The notes beneath the pieces were generated by a model, which was not told the origin of the DNA, searched no databases, and was given only the letters and a program-made list of their open reading frames with translations. From Lysinibacillus odysseyi 34hs-1 = NBRC 100172 (GTDB lineage: Bacteria; Bacillota; Bacilli; Bacillales_A; Planococcaceae), in contig NZ_BCVX01000017.1 of the NCBI RefSeq assembly GCF_001591965.1, forward strand, positions 1 through 64,000: a stretch of DNA of 64,000 nt, given 5' to 3'. Numbering within the stretch: position 1 is the stretch's first letter; every line of letters starts with the position of its first letter. Made by a program: the position numbers and the translations under genes. Positions 54,674-63,426 of the stretch are shown piece by piece.

Positions 54674-55471
54674 TTACTTATTTTCTTCTACTCTCTTACC
54701 TTTCATCCATCCACAAAGAGCACGGACCGTTTCTCTATTCAAAGCCGGCGGATAATGGTGCTTTAATCCATAGGAATACCATGTTTCATGAAATTTACCT
54801 GCATCCTGAAGACAGTATTCGAGCTGATAAGCGTGTTCGATATCTACATGCTGGTCACTCGTACCATGAATGATAAGAACGGGTGCTTTTATTTTTTTTA
54901 TTTCAAATAAAGGTGTCCGGTCATCATAACGCTCCGGTACTTTTTTTGGGGTTCCTCCAATGACGCGCCGCAGCCCTCTGCGCATATCAATTCTTTCCCA
55001 ATAGGTCGCTGTAGCATCCGATACCCCTGCCCACGTCACGACAGAAGCAATGTCCTCTCTTAAAATCGCTGCCCATAACGCCATCAGCCCTCCACGGGAA
55101 AAGCCGTATACATGAACGTTCTCACAGTCGGTAAACTGTTTTAGTACGTCAACACCGAAAACAGCATCATAACGGTCATCTCCCGCAAATTCATCCTTTC
55201 CTTCACCGCCGCGGTTTCCTCTATAGTAAGGAGCAAATACAACAAAGCCCTGCATGGCAAATTGAGCGATTCTTGCAGGTCTTACCATGCCGATAGATTG
55301 CATGCCCCCCCGCAGATACAGCATTGCTTCAGCAGGCTTTTCCGCTTTTGGTCTTGCCAGCAGCCCCTTTACTCGAAGCCCATTCGACCAGTATGTAATC
55401 TCATCCAGCCGGATATGGGAATTTGGTGAAGGATACTTGCGAATGGATGCGATTTTACCATCGTCTTTCAT
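54674..55471 (-). CDS. ytmA: Prolyl-oligopeptidase-like alpha/beta hydrolase YtmA
   Basis: A 265-residue S9-like alpha/beta hydrolase with the nucleophile elbow VYGFSRGGLMAL, acid HGTSDQHVDI and His motif YGLKHHYPP; the triad is complete. No signal peptide, so cytoplasmic. The start overlaps ytkD by 17 bases, so they are co-expressed; ytmA lies near pckA in B. subtilis. Substrate unknown (peptide or ester). Confidence 0.88.
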   Translation of the reverse strand: MKDDGKIASIRKYPSPNSHIRLDEITYWSNGLRVKGLLARPKAEKPAEAMLYLRGGMQSIGMVRPARIAQFAMQGFVVFAPYYRGNRGGEGKDEFAGDDRYDAVFGVDVLKQFTDCENVHVYGFSRGGLMALWAAILREDIASVVTWAGVSDATATYWERIDMRRGLRRVIGGTPKKVPERYDDRTPLFEIKKIKAPVLIIHGTSDQHVDIEHAYQLEYCLQDAGKFHETWYSYGLKHHYPPALNRETVRALCGWMKGKRVEENK

Positions 55472-55922
55472 GTGTCTTCACTTCCTGTAACATCTTTTTC
55501 ATTCCGTCATCACGCATATAAAAACTTAAGTTTGGATGTGAAAGCAATTCTTCTTCCGTCAGCCAGTACCTTGCGAGTGTTTCATATTCTCCGACAAATT
55601 CTTCTATCTGATCAACACTGGCTGTAAAAACAGCCTTACAAAATGGTATTTCGTCATACACTACATAATAAGCAAACCACCTGGCATCCTTTACTTTCAC
55701 TTGCGTTTCTTCATATACTTCACGGATTGCCGCTTCCATAAGCGTCTCTCCTTCTTCTTGTTTTCCTCCAGGAAATTCAATGCCCCTCGTATAATGCTCT
55801 GTACAGAGCCATTTATCTTCATATTTTACTAAAGCCAGCACATGTCGCGGCTCTACTTCAAATGGGCCTTCGTCGAATCGCAAAACTACCTGCAGCCCGT
55901 TTTCATCTATAAATGTAAACAT
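55455..55922 (-). CDS. ytkD: Nudix hydrolase YtkD
   Basis: A 155-residue Nudix enzyme with the box GGKQEEGETLMEAAIREVYE-ET (G-x5-E-x7-REUxEE). B. subtilis YtkD is a nucleoside triphosphatase acting on 8-oxo-dGTP and on RNA caps; the same is inferred here. AGGG-type ribosome site before ATG. Co-transcribed with ytmA. Confidence 0.9.
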   Translation of the reverse strand: MFTFIDENGLQVVLRFDEGPFEVEPRHVLALVKYEDKWLCTEHYTRGIEFPGGKQEEGETLMEAAIREVYEETQVKVKDARWFAYYVVYDEIPFCKAVFTASVDQIEEFVGEYETLARYWLTEEELLSHPNLSFYMRDDGMKKMLQEVKTHERRW

Positions 55923-55971
55923 CCCTTCAACTCCTAACTAATTTCAAGTGTAGCGAAGGGATGTCAGCGCT

Positions 55972-56280
55972 TCAACTAAAATAAGGCATCTGCTCAACAA
56001 ATTCTCTTGTTTGCTCATCACCATATTCATGAATAAGCGCATATATTTGCTTGTAACGCTGGTCGATATCATGATTCAGCTCATCCATATGGTAAGGAAT
56101 AAATGGCAAGTGGGCTCGAACCATATTAGATGTTTCCAACTGATAAATATGACCAAATAACTTTTGGAATACCCGGGCCTTCTGAGGCTCCAGCTCCATT
56201 TTAAAATCATATGGTCTCATACCCGGATAAGCTGTGCATGTTAAATTCGGAACGGATATATAGTATATTTGTTTTTCCAT
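55972..56280 (-). CDS. Conserved hypothetical protein, 102 aa
   Basis: A 102-residue soluble protein starting at ATG 56280, five bases after AGGTGG; the frame open to 56358 lies in the terminator of dps. The sequence has an N-terminal strand (KQIYYISVPNLTCTAYPGMR) and a long helical part with many charged and aromatic residues. No domain recognised. It lies downstream of dps with a hairpin between, so read-through transcription is possible. Confidence 0.7.
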   Translation of the reverse strand: MEKQIYYISVPNLTCTAYPGMRPYDFKMELEPQKARVFQKLFGHIYQLETSNMVRAHLPFIPYHMDELNHDIDQRYKQIYALIHEYGDEQTREFVEQMPYFS

Positions 56281-56330
56281 ATAGACCACCTCGCTGTTAG
56301 TATAAGTAGCAGCTATATAGATTATACGCA

Positions 56331-56363
56331 AAATGCAGCCTCCTTTCAGAGGCCGCATTTTTT
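56331..56363. terminator. Hairpin after dps
   Basis: ATGCAGCCTC / GAGGCCGCAT with a short loop; six T on the plus side and four on the minus side. Acts at least as a weak terminator of dps. Confidence 0.6.
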
Positions 56364-56385
56364 ATACTCGATATGAATAAGCTGA

Positions 56386-56829
56386 TTAGTTGCCAAGGAA
56401 TGCAGACAGCATCCATGAATGTTTTTCAAGACTTTGAACTTTAGCATTTAACAAGTCTTCTGTTCTGTCATCGCCTTCTTCAGATGCCGTTTCCATTGCT
56501 TCTTTCAGTGCTTTCTTTAATACATCAAAGTCATTAATAATCGACTGTACCATTTCCTCAGCCGATTCTGAGCCTGTTGCTTCCTTCACTAATGAAAGTT
56601 CAAGATGCTCTTTCATAGTTGCCACCGGCTTGCCGCCTTTTGATAAAATACGTTCGGCAACTTCATCCAGCGACAATGTTACCTCGTTATATAATTCTTC
56701 AAATTTTGCGTGTAATGTAAAGAAGGATGGTCCATTTACATACCAGTGATAGTTATGTAGCTTCGTGTAAAGCACAGACCATGTCGCTACCAATTCGTTT
56801 AATTGTTCGTTTAATGATTTTTTAGCCAT
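56386..56829 (-). CDS. dps: Dps/ferritin-like DNA protection protein
   Basis: A 147-residue Dps/MrgA-type mini-ferritin. The ferroxidase signature [23 protein letters not shown] and later [20 protein letters not shown] supply His, Asp and Glu ligands across the dimer interface. It oxidises Fe2+ with H2O2 and shields DNA. Located near ytkD and yidD as ytkB(dps) in B. subtilis. A Fur/PerR-like dyad overlaps its promoter. Confidence 0.94.
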   Translation of the reverse strand: MAKKSLNEQLNELVATWSVLYTKLHNYHWYVNGPSFFTLHAKFEELYNEVTLSLDEVAERILSKGGKPVATMKEHLELSLVKEATGSESAEEMVQSIINDFDVLKKALKEAMETASEEGDDRTEDLLNAKVQSLEKHSWMLSAFLGN

Positions 56830-56852
56830 ACAATCACCTCATTAAGTTAGTG

Positions 56853-56871
56853 GATAATTTAATTAATTATC
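56853..56871 (-). promoter_or_regulatory. Fur/PerR-like operator of dps
   Basis: GATAATTAATTAAATTATC, a perfect 6-7-6 dyad between a TATAAT -10 box (56878-56883) and the gene. It has 13 of 19 matches to the classical Fur box; PerR boxes are also AT-rich dyads of this size, so the regulator is not settled. Confidence 0.45.
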
Positions 56872-57004
56872 ATAGGTATTATACCCACTTTTCCAACTCT
56901 TAAAATGAATAGTTGTAGAATTTTTTAAAGGTCTATCACCTGTTCAAGATATTATAGAACAAAAACTCTTGAAAACCTTTATAATAGACAATGAGGTGAG
57001 AAAG

Positions 57005-57157
57005 TTGAGTTTGCCATTAATTTTAATTATCATCTTAACAATCGTTTTGATTTTTGCTATTGCGATCTTTTTAGCAGCCAAACAAAATAACTTTTCTATA
57101 AAGCAGACCGTTGATCCGCTACCGGAGCAGACTTATCAGAAGGAGGAAGATAAATAA
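57005..57157 (+). CDS. Small single-pass membrane protein (YtzI-like)
   Basis: A 50-residue protein: one hydrophobic helix from residue 3 to about 26 ([20 protein letters not shown]) and an acidic cytoplasmic or external tail. I choose TTG 57005 because GAGGTG lies six bases upstream, instead of the ATG at 56969. The stop overlaps the yidD ATG (TAATG). It resembles the YtzI family in Bacillales. Confidence 0.7.
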   Translation: MSLPLILIIILTIVLIFAIAIFLAAKQNNFSIKQTVDPLPEQTYQKEEDK

Positions 57158-57390
57158 TGAAATATCCATTTATCTGGCTGATCCGTTTCTATCGTCAATA
57201 TATCTCTCCGATGACTCCGCCGTCTTGCCGTTTCCATCCGACTTGCTCAAGCTATGGATTGGAAGCATTCCAAAAACATGGCGCAATAAAAGGTATCATT
57301 TTAACAACAATCCGTATTTTAAAATGCCAGCCACTTCATCCTGGCGGGTTTGATCCTGTGCCTGAAGAATGGCCTTCGAAAAAAAAATAA
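57157..57390 (+). CDS. yidD: Membrane protein insertion efficiency factor YidD
   Basis: A 77-residue DUF37 protein: [20 protein letters not shown] followed by [19 protein letters not shown] and [14 protein letters not shown]. The conserved Cys residues and PxHPGGxDPVP end are diagnostic. An amphipathic N-terminal helix binds the membrane; family members assist YidC in insertion. Coupled to the upstream small gene. Confidence 0.95.
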   Translation: MKYPFIWLIRFYRQYISPMTPPSCRFHPTCSSYGLEAFQKHGAIKGIILTTIRILKCQPLHPGGFDPVPEEWPSKKK

Positions 57391-57411
57391 TTTCGAAGGC
57401 TATTTTTTATT
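57371..57411 (+). terminator. Terminator of yidD
   Basis: CCTTCGAAA / TTTCGAAGG with a 9-base A-rich loop, then CTATTTTTTATTG. The stem starts inside the last codons. Confidence 0.8.
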
Positions 57412-57454
57412 GTCTTTTTTTATCCGTTCCTGTATTATAATCAATGTTGAACTT

Positions 57455-57475
57455 AAATCGTAATAATTACAATTA
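57455..57475 (+). promoter_or_regulatory. Zur box of the zinc lipoprotein gene
   Basis: TCGTAATAATTACAA differs at one base from the B. subtilis Zur core TCGTAATNATTACGA and is flanked by AAA. It lies between a TATAAT box (57436-57441) and the ribosome site, so zinc-loaded Zur should repress. Confidence 0.8.
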
Positions 57476-57488
57476 AGAGGTGAATAAG

Positions 57489-58484
57489 ATGAAAAAGCTT
57501 TTATCCCTTCTGCTGTTGACAATTGTAGCCCTTGTGCTGGCTGCATGTGGCGGAGACAAGAAGGAGAAGGAACATAATTCAAAGGATACGGACAGCGCAT
57601 TGTCTATTTATACAACGGTTTACCCATTACAGTACTTCGCTGAACGCATCGGTGGGGATCATGTAAAGGTTTCCTCCATTTATCCTCCCGGAGCTAATGA
57701 ACATACATTTGAGCCGACTCAGAAAGATATGATGACGTTAGCAGATGCCGACTTGTTCTTCTATATCGGCCTGGGACTTGAAGGGTTTGTAGAAAAGGCC
57801 AAAACAACGTTGGCACATGAACATGTAAAATTAGTCTCTACTGCAGACAATGTCAGTGAAGAAATGCTTCATATCTCTACCGGTCATGTACATGCAGAGG
57901 AAGAAGAAGGACATGCCCATGAAGATGAACATGAAGATGAACATAATCATGAAGAGGAGCATGGACTTGACTCCCACGTCTGGCTTTCTCCTGTCATTTC
58001 AAAAGAGTTAGCCGCTGTTATCAAGAGTGAACTCATAAAAGCAATGCCTGAATATGAGTCAGATTTTACAAAGAACTATGACACACTGACGGCAGAGCTA
58101 GATCAGCTGCACGCTGATTTCGAATCAATGGCAGCCGGAACATCCAAAAAAACCTTCTTTGTGTCCCATGCGGCCTTTGGCTATATCGCCGGCCATTACG
58201 GCTTCACACAGGTACCGGTTGCAGGACTGAATTCTCAAAGTGAACCATCCCAAAAAGAATTGATGAAAATTGTTGACCTAGCCAAAGCAGAAAATATCCA
58301 GTATATTTTCTTCGAACAAAATGTGTCATCAAGCCTTACGGAAGTCATTCAAAAAGAGGTAGGCGCCAAAGCGATGACCCTGCATAACCTCAGCGTACTA
58401 ACGCCCCAGGATATTGCCAATGGTGAAACATATTTTACATTAATGAGAAAAAACATGGAGGCATTGAAAACTGCTCTGCAATAA
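57489..58484 (+). CDS. Zinc ABC transporter substrate-binding lipoprotein (ZnuA/AdcA-like)
   Basis: A 331-residue cluster-9 metal-binding protein. Signal peptide with lipobox LAAC (Cys20); metal His in GANEHTFEPT, a His/Asp/Glu-rich loop at about 135-160 (HVHAEEEEGHAHEDEHEDEH), LDSHVWLSPV, FVSHAAFGY and FFEQNVSS. The His-rich loop is typical for zinc, not manganese. A Zur box is upstream. No ABC permease or ATPase follows, so it must work with a transporter coded elsewhere. ATG 57489 after AGAGGTG. Confidence 0.93.
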   Translation: MKKLLSLLLLTIVALVLAACGGDKKEKEHNSKDTDSALSIYTTVYPLQYFAERIGGDHVKVSSIYPPGANEHTFEPTQKDMMTLADADLFFYIGLGLEGFVEKAKTTLAHEHVKLVSTADNVSEEMLHISTGHVHAEEEEGHAHEDEHEDEHNHEEEHGLDSHVWLSPVISKELAAVIKSELIKAMPEYESDFTKNYDTLTAELDQLHADFESMAAGTSKKTFFVSHAAFGYIAGHYGFTQVPVAGLNSQSEPSQKELMKIVDLAKAENIQYIFFEQNVSSSLTEVIQKEVGAKAMTLHNLSVLTPQDIANGETYFTLMRKNMEALKTALQ

Positions 58485-58531
58485 TGAGAATGAGCAACTG
58501 CCTCTCCCTTCTTTAAGAAAATCGATAAAAG

Positions 58532-58575
58532 AAAAGAAGACAACGGCGACTTAAGTACGGCCTTGTCTTCTTTTT
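58532..58575. terminator. Bidirectional terminator after the zinc lipoprotein gene
   Basis: AAAAGAAGACAA / TTGTCTTCTTTT with a long inner loop; T-runs on both sides. Confidence 0.8.
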
Positions 58576-58624
58576 CATTTATATAATATTAATTTTATCT
58601 AGGTGCCTGATTTGAGCGGGTAAT

Positions 58625-59416
58625 TTACTTTTCACTTACAGCCTTTGAATACTCTGCTGTATTCCACGAATGGGTCTTCATCATTTCCTGGTCAGTTTTT
58701 AGGAAATAGTTATAGCGGACAGTGTTTACATTATCATCCAACGGGTCATCCCACGTTACATCAATATGACGCCACTCATCTGTTAATTTAACAAGATTCC
58801 AGCTATGTGCCGCCCCTCCTGCTTTTCCTTTTACATATTGCATTTCAAACCCAAGCTCTGATAACATTTTATGCAAAAGTAAGGAGTATGCCTGACAGAC
58901 ACCCTTTTTTTCTGTCAAGGCGGTATACACACTATGACTGCTACCATACGTGTCATTAGAATATTCAATATTCATAGCAATATAGTCATGGACGGCCTTA
59001 ATCTTCTCCTGCTCCGAAAGTTTTTCTTTCCGAATACCAGCGAGGACCTTCTCCACTTCTTCATCTACATAATTCTCTTTTTCCTTTGTCGTCAGAAAAT
59101 CAACGGTAAATTGAATAGTTGTTACATGGCCATTCGGCTTTAGAGTGGCTTCCAATCCCGTCATATTTTCATAGGAATAACTGTCCTTCTTCCGTATATC
59201 TTCTAATATTAATTTGAGCTGTTCCTCTGCTGCTTCTTCGTCCCCTCTATAGGAAACAGTAAAGGAAGACTGAAAGGAGGCAATCTGCTTATAAATTTCA
59301 TTGTATAAGTCCCGGTCATACACAGTCTGTCCAGTCATTGCCGCTGCCGTCATACTAGAAGCAGTAAATCCGCTGTATAGAATGATTATGCCTAATAAAA
59401 TCTGTATTTTTTTCAA
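58625..59416 (-). CDS. Secreted transglutaminase-like domain protein
   Basis: A 263-residue protein with a signal peptide (residues 1-26) that lacks a lipobox. The C-terminal half is a transglutaminase/protease-like fold: Cys in KKGVCQAYSLLLHKM, His in GGAAHSWNLVKL, and Asp in IDVTWDDPLDDN, followed by YFLKTDQEMMKTHSW. The triad is complete. Similar Bacillus proteins act outside the cell in the wall. Substrate unknown. Monocistronic. Confidence 0.88.
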   Translation of the reverse strand: MKKIQILLGIIILYSGFTASSMTAAAMTGQTVYDRDLYNEIYKQIASFQSSFTVSYRGDEEAAEEQLKLILEDIRKKDSYSYENMTGLEATLKPNGHVTTIQFTVDFLTTKEKENYVDEEVEKVLAGIRKEKLSEQEKIKAVHDYIAMNIEYSNDTYGSSHSVYTALTEKKGVCQAYSLLLHKMLSELGFEMQYVKGKAGGAAHSWNLVKLTDEWRHIDVTWDDPLDDNVNTVRYNYFLKTDQEMMKTHSWNTAEYSKAVSEK

Positions 59417-59573
59417 GTTGGCACCCCTTTTTTTCCTTCAACTTGTTATTATAGTTGCATTATATGATTGTTTAATATAAAAATACCCATAAACAAAAAG
59501 ATGATAAACATAAACTATTAACCATCTATTAAGTTCATATAAAAAAAGGTAGCAAGTGAACCTATTAAACATA

Positions 59574-59625
59574 CAAAAAGAGCTGGCCAGAAAGTAGAGA
59601 CTTTCTAACCAGCTCACTATTTTTG
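59574..59625. terminator. Terminator downstream of menE
   Basis: GAGCTGG ... CCAGCTC with an inner AGAAAGT/ACTTTCT, followed by T-rich sequence; about 80 bases after the menE stop. Confidence 0.7.
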
Positions 59626-59697
59626 CTGCCTATTCATTAAGACCTTCTACTTTCAGGAGCTTCAACAGGTAGAGAGCAGATTTTATCAAAGATCTTT

Positions 59698-61131
59698 TTA
59701 CAGCAATTCCGTTAATCTTCTTCTGACAAGCTTGTTTGAACCATTTCGGGGTAATTGATCGACAATCAGTACTTTTTTCGGCATTTTATAGGATGCTAAT
59801 CTTCCCTTGCAAAAGGTAAGAAGCTCTTCTACCGTTGCTTCATTTTTCAGGACAATAAAAGCAGCCGGTACCTTCCCCCACACAGGATCATCAATACCAC
59901 TTACCCCTGCTTCTTTAACAGCAGGATGAGCCAAAAGCACATTCTCAATTTCCGCGGGATAAATATTTTCCCCGCCTGAAATAATTAAATCAGCCCGGCG
60001 ATCGATCACATATAAATAGCCTTCCTCATCTAGATAGCCAATATCACCTGTCTTCAACCAGCCGTTTTCCATGGCCGGGCGATTGGCAAAACGGCCGATA
60101 TAGCCTGGGGTTACATGCGGGCCGCGAATACAGATCTCCCCTTCATCCCCTGGTTTTGCTGCGCCTTCTATCCGGATTTGATTAAAGAACAACGGTTTTC
60201 CGGCAGAGCCCGCCTTTTCCATAGCATCCTCACTGCTTAATGTGGCAGTCTGGGAGGATGTTTCTGTCATACCATACGTTTGTACAACTTGCAGGTGCAA
60301 TTTGTCCGCTCTCCTTAAATAATCGACTGGCACAGGTCCTCCGCCAGCTAGGATAGATTGGAAGTTTGGATGGGCCTTCATTCCACGCTCTTCCATATAA
60401 GAAAGAATCCGTTCTAATGTCACGGCAACAGCCGACATTCTCGTCACTGAGCCTTCAGCAATTTCAGTAGCACACGAGGCAGCATCAAATTTTTCGTATA
60501 AACGCACGTGCATGCCATACAGTAAAGATCTCATTAAAATAGAAAAGCCGCTAATATGAAAAATCGGCATTGTACATAACCATACATCTGAATCTCTCAG
60601 GCCAAGATTCAGCACTGAGCTGATGGCACTCGCACTGTGATTCTGTACAGTCTGACGAACTCCCTTTGGAAAACCTGTCGTTCCAGAAGTGTACATAATA
60701 GAAATTGTTGCATCATCGCTCCATTCTTCCACAGCTTCTATTTTAATTTCCTCCGCACAAAAAACCTCTGTAAAAAGAATAGAATCAGTGTCCTCAGGCA
60801 GCTTGTGCTGTTCTTCTTCATGAACAATTACTGCCTTTACTTGGGCATCCTGAATTTGATAATGCAGTTCATATGATGATAGCCGTCCATTTAAAAAAAC
60901 TATCTCTACTCCTCTTTCCATACAACCGTAAATCATCGATATAAGCTCAGGACGGGAAGGTGCTAAAAGAGCAATACGGTCCCCCCTATCCAGATGAAAT
61001 GAAGCAAGCTTTCCGGCAATACGTACCGCCTCATCATAAAGCTCTTTAAATGTCCATTGTTTATCGTTATAGCTTAAGCCAATTCGATTTGGTGTTAAAT
61101 AACTGCGCTGAGCTAACCAATTCGGCTGCAT
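59698..61131 (-). CDS. menE: o-Succinylbenzoate--CoA ligase
   Basis: ANL-family ligase that activates o-succinylbenzoate for menaquinone synthesis. ATP motif TISIMYTSGTTGFPKGVRQT, AGGGPVPVDYL, TYGMTETSSQTATL, GWLKTGDIGYLDEEGYLYV and the C-terminal catalytic Lys in NGSNKLVRRRL. 477 residues, normal. AGAGGAGGG precedes the ATG. The usual menC is not downstream in this window. Confidence 0.95.
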   Translation of the reverse strand: MQPNWLAQRSYLTPNRIGLSYNDKQWTFKELYDEAVRIAGKLASFHLDRGDRIALLAPSRPELISMIYGCMERGVEIVFLNGRLSSYELHYQIQDAQVKAVIVHEEEQHKLPEDTDSILFTEVFCAEEIKIEAVEEWSDDATISIMYTSGTTGFPKGVRQTVQNHSASAISSVLNLGLRDSDVWLCTMPIFHISGFSILMRSLLYGMHVRLYEKFDAASCATEIAEGSVTRMSAVAVTLERILSYMEERGMKAHPNFQSILAGGGPVPVDYLRRADKLHLQVVQTYGMTETSSQTATLSSEDAMEKAGSAGKPLFFNQIRIEGAAKPGDEGEICIRGPHVTPGYIGRFANRPAMENGWLKTGDIGYLDEEGYLYVIDRRADLIISGGENIYPAEIENVLLAHPAVKEAGVSGIDDPVWGKVPAAFIVLKNEATVEELLTFCKGRLASYKMPKKVLIVDQLPRNGSNKLVRRRLTELL

Positions 61132-61151
61132 AAATTTCCCTCCTCTAATAT

Positions 61152-61180
61152 AAAAAAGGGCTGCAATTCGCCCCTTTTAT
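61152..61180 (-). terminator. Terminator between the PAS-GGDEF gene and menE
   Basis: Minus strand AAAAGGGGC / GCCCTTTT with a 7-base loop, then TTATA. It partly overlaps the GGDEF gene end. Confidence 0.75.
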
Positions 61181-62445
61181 TTTTCCAACTGATAGATTTT
61201 AAAAGTATTTCTCCCAAGACTTTTTCCCTTATATAACGCCTCGTCAGCGTAACGCATTGCCTGATCGGCCGTTAGCGGAGGTTCTTCTAAAAACACTATC
61301 CCTATACTAGTGGTAATTTCCAGCTTTGTATGCTGAATAATTATCGGTTCTTTAACCGTCTCATTAATTCGATGGGCGATTTTTTTCACATGTTCTTCAT
61401 TCTTCATATTCAGCAGCAAAATAACAAATTCGTCCCCGCCCAGTCTCGCTACAAGCCTGTCGTCCACAATTTGTTGTAATCGTGCCCCAAACTCAATAAT
61501 AACTTTGTCGCCGATTTCATGGCCGTATGAATCATTGATTTGTTTAAAATTATCTACATCCAATAACATAAGAACGAAAGGAGCGTTTTTTTCAGAAAGC
61601 ATGGATATTGCTGTTTCTAATTGATCATTGAACATTCGGCGGTTAGGCAGCCCTGTTAACATATCATGGTAAGCGAAATATTTTAAGTGATCCTCCTGCT
61701 GCTTCTCATTTGAAATATCCCTGGCAATAAGCAACAAATGTAAAAACCGGCCGTCCTTATCATATACGGGTTTCCCCTTGATCTCTGTCCATATCCAGCC
61801 ACGCTCTGTATGAAATGCCTTAAGCTTCACATCAAAGGCATCGCCTTTTTCAACAGCGGCTGTAAATTTAGAGGAGAGAATTTCTCTGTAGTCCGGGTGA
61901 ATATTAAAAAACAGCTCCCGATTAAGAAGGTTTGTATGATCAAAACCGAAAATCTCTTTACTAGAAGGAGAAATGTATAGATATTTTAAATTTTTATCCA
62001 TCAAAACGAGGACATCCTGAATATTTTCGGCGATCATTCGGTAATTCAGCTCACTCTCCAAATAATGCTCTGCCACCTTATCCAGCTCCTGCATGCTCTT
62101 CATAATCAAAAAGTATCCTATGAAAGCTTCTTCCTCTTTAATAGGGTTTAGGCGCATTAAACAGGATATAGTTGAATGATCTTTAGTAATTAGTCGAAAA
62201 CGTTTATCTATAAAATACTGCTCACTTAAATAAAATGATTTACGATCTTCTTCGCCCGCTTCATTCGTGATGAATTGCTGAAAATGGCAATTTACGATAT
62301 GATTCTTTTCAAAACCGCTTAAAGCTAAAAATGCTGTATTTGCATCAAGAATTTTCCCTTTTTTATCGAGATACAAGATTCCATCCGTATTATAGTTATA
62401 TAGCGAGATGAGATGATTGCGTAGCCTCCTATATTCAGCAGCCAT
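61177..62445 (-). CDS. PAS-PAS-GGDEF diguanylate cyclase
   Basis: A 422-residue soluble signalling protein. Two PAS domains (about 8-120 and 125-250; TDGILYLDKKGKILDANTAF and VLVLMDKNLKYLYISPSSKE) precede a GGDEF domain (YHDMLTGLPNRRMFNDQL, RLGGDEFVIL, TSIGIVF). The GGDEF signature is intact, so cyclic di-GMP synthesis is expected. The RxxD inhibitory site before GGDEF is absent (VDDR instead). No membrane helix. It stands between menB and menE on its own transcript. Confidence 0.92.
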   Translation of the reverse strand: MAAEYRRLRNHLISLYNYNTDGILYLDKKGKILDANTAFLALSGFEKNHIVNCHFQQFITNEAGEEDRKSFYLSEQYFIDKRFRLITKDHSTISCLMRLNPIKEEEAFIGYFLIMKSMQELDKVAEHYLESELNYRMIAENIQDVLVLMDKNLKYLYISPSSKEIFGFDHTNLLNRELFFNIHPDYREILSSKFTAAVEKGDAFDVKLKAFHTERGWIWTEIKGKPVYDKDGRFLHLLLIARDISNEKQQEDHLKYFAYHDMLTGLPNRRMFNDQLETAISMLSEKNAPFVLMLLDVDNFKQINDSYGHEIGDKVIIEFGARLQQIVDDRLVARLGGDEFVILLLNMKNEEHVKKIAHRINETVKEPIIIQHTKLEITTSIGIVFLEEPPLTADQAMRYADEALYKGKSLGRNTFKIYQLEK

Positions 62446-62538
62446 TTTTCTATTACACCCCCTTGTTCTTTGTTACTAGTCTTACTTTTACTTTACTATA
62501 ATAATCTTAATTATTCTATATAAGAGAAAAGCAGAGGG

Positions 62539-62570
62539 AAAAAAATAAGAAGGGCGCAAGCGCCCTTCTT
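62539..62570 (-). terminator. Terminator of menB
   Basis: Minus strand AAGAAGGGCG-CTTG-CGCCCTTCTT followed by ATTTTTTT. Confidence 0.92.
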
Positions 62571-62592
62571 ACTTATCTTATTTCACTTCGAT

Positions 62593-63414
62593 TTATGGGA
62601 AACGTGGGAATTGACCGAAGTCTGGTTTACGTTTTTCTTTAAATGCGTCGCGTCCTTCTTTTGCTTCATCTGTTGTGTAGTAAAGAAGTGTAGCATCGCC
62701 AGCCATTTGTTGAAGACCTGCTAGACCATCTGTATCTGCATTCATTGCTGCCTTTAAGAAGCGTAGTGCAGTTGGAGACATTTCAAGCATTTCCTCACAC
62801 CATTTAACTGTTTCATCCTCTAATTGCTCATATGGTACAACCGTGTTTACTAAGCCCATATCAAGCGCTTGTTGCGCGTCATATTGACGGCATAAATACC
62901 AAATCTCGCGTGCCTTTTTATGACCGACGATACGAGCCAGGTAGCCTGAACCGTAACCAGCATCAAATGAGCCTACTTTTGGTCCTGTTTGTCCGAAACG
63001 TGCATTGTCAGCTGCAATTGTTAAATCACATACGACATGCAATACGTGTCCGCCTCCAATTGCATAGCCTGCAACCATCGCTACGACTGGTTTAGGGATA
63101 ACACGGATTAAGCGTTGTAGGTCAAGTACATTAAGACGTGGAATTTCGTCTTCTCCTACATAGCCGCCGTGACCGCGTACTTTTTGGTCGCCGCCTGAGC
63201 AGAATGCCATTTCCCCTTCACCTGTTAAGATAATTACACCGACGTTCTTATCGTCACGTGCACGTGAAAATGCGTCAATCATTTCCATAACCGTTTTCGG
63301 GCGGAATGCGTTACGCACTTCTGGACGGTTGATCGTAATTTTAGCGATCCCGTTGTAGAACTCATACTTAATATCTTCGTAAGTATGTAGTGAAGTCCAT
63401 TGACGTGTTGTCAT
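62593..63414 (-). CDS. menB: 1,4-Dihydroxy-2-naphthoyl-CoA synthase
   Basis: Crotonase-fold enzyme that closes the second ring in menaquinone synthesis. Motifs: [20 protein letters not shown], the oxyanion segment [40 protein letters not shown] and [20 protein letters not shown]. The C-terminal [10 protein letters not shown] is diagnostic. 273 residues. 12 bases after menH. Confidence 0.98.
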   Translation of the reverse strand: MTTRQWTSLHTYEDIKYEFYNGIAKITINRPEVRNAFRPKTVMEMIDAFSRARDDKNVGVIILTGEGEMAFCSGGDQKVRGHGGYVGEDEIPRLNVLDLQRLIRVIPKPVVAMVAGYAIGGGHVLHVVCDLTIAADNARFGQTGPKVGSFDAGYGSGYLARIVGHKKAREIWYLCRQYDAQQALDMGLVNTVVPYEQLEDETVKWCEEMLEMSPTALRFLKAAMNADTDGLAGLQQMAGDATLLYYTTDEAKEGRDAFKEKRKPDFGQFPRFP

Positions 63415-63426
63415 TATATAGTCCTC

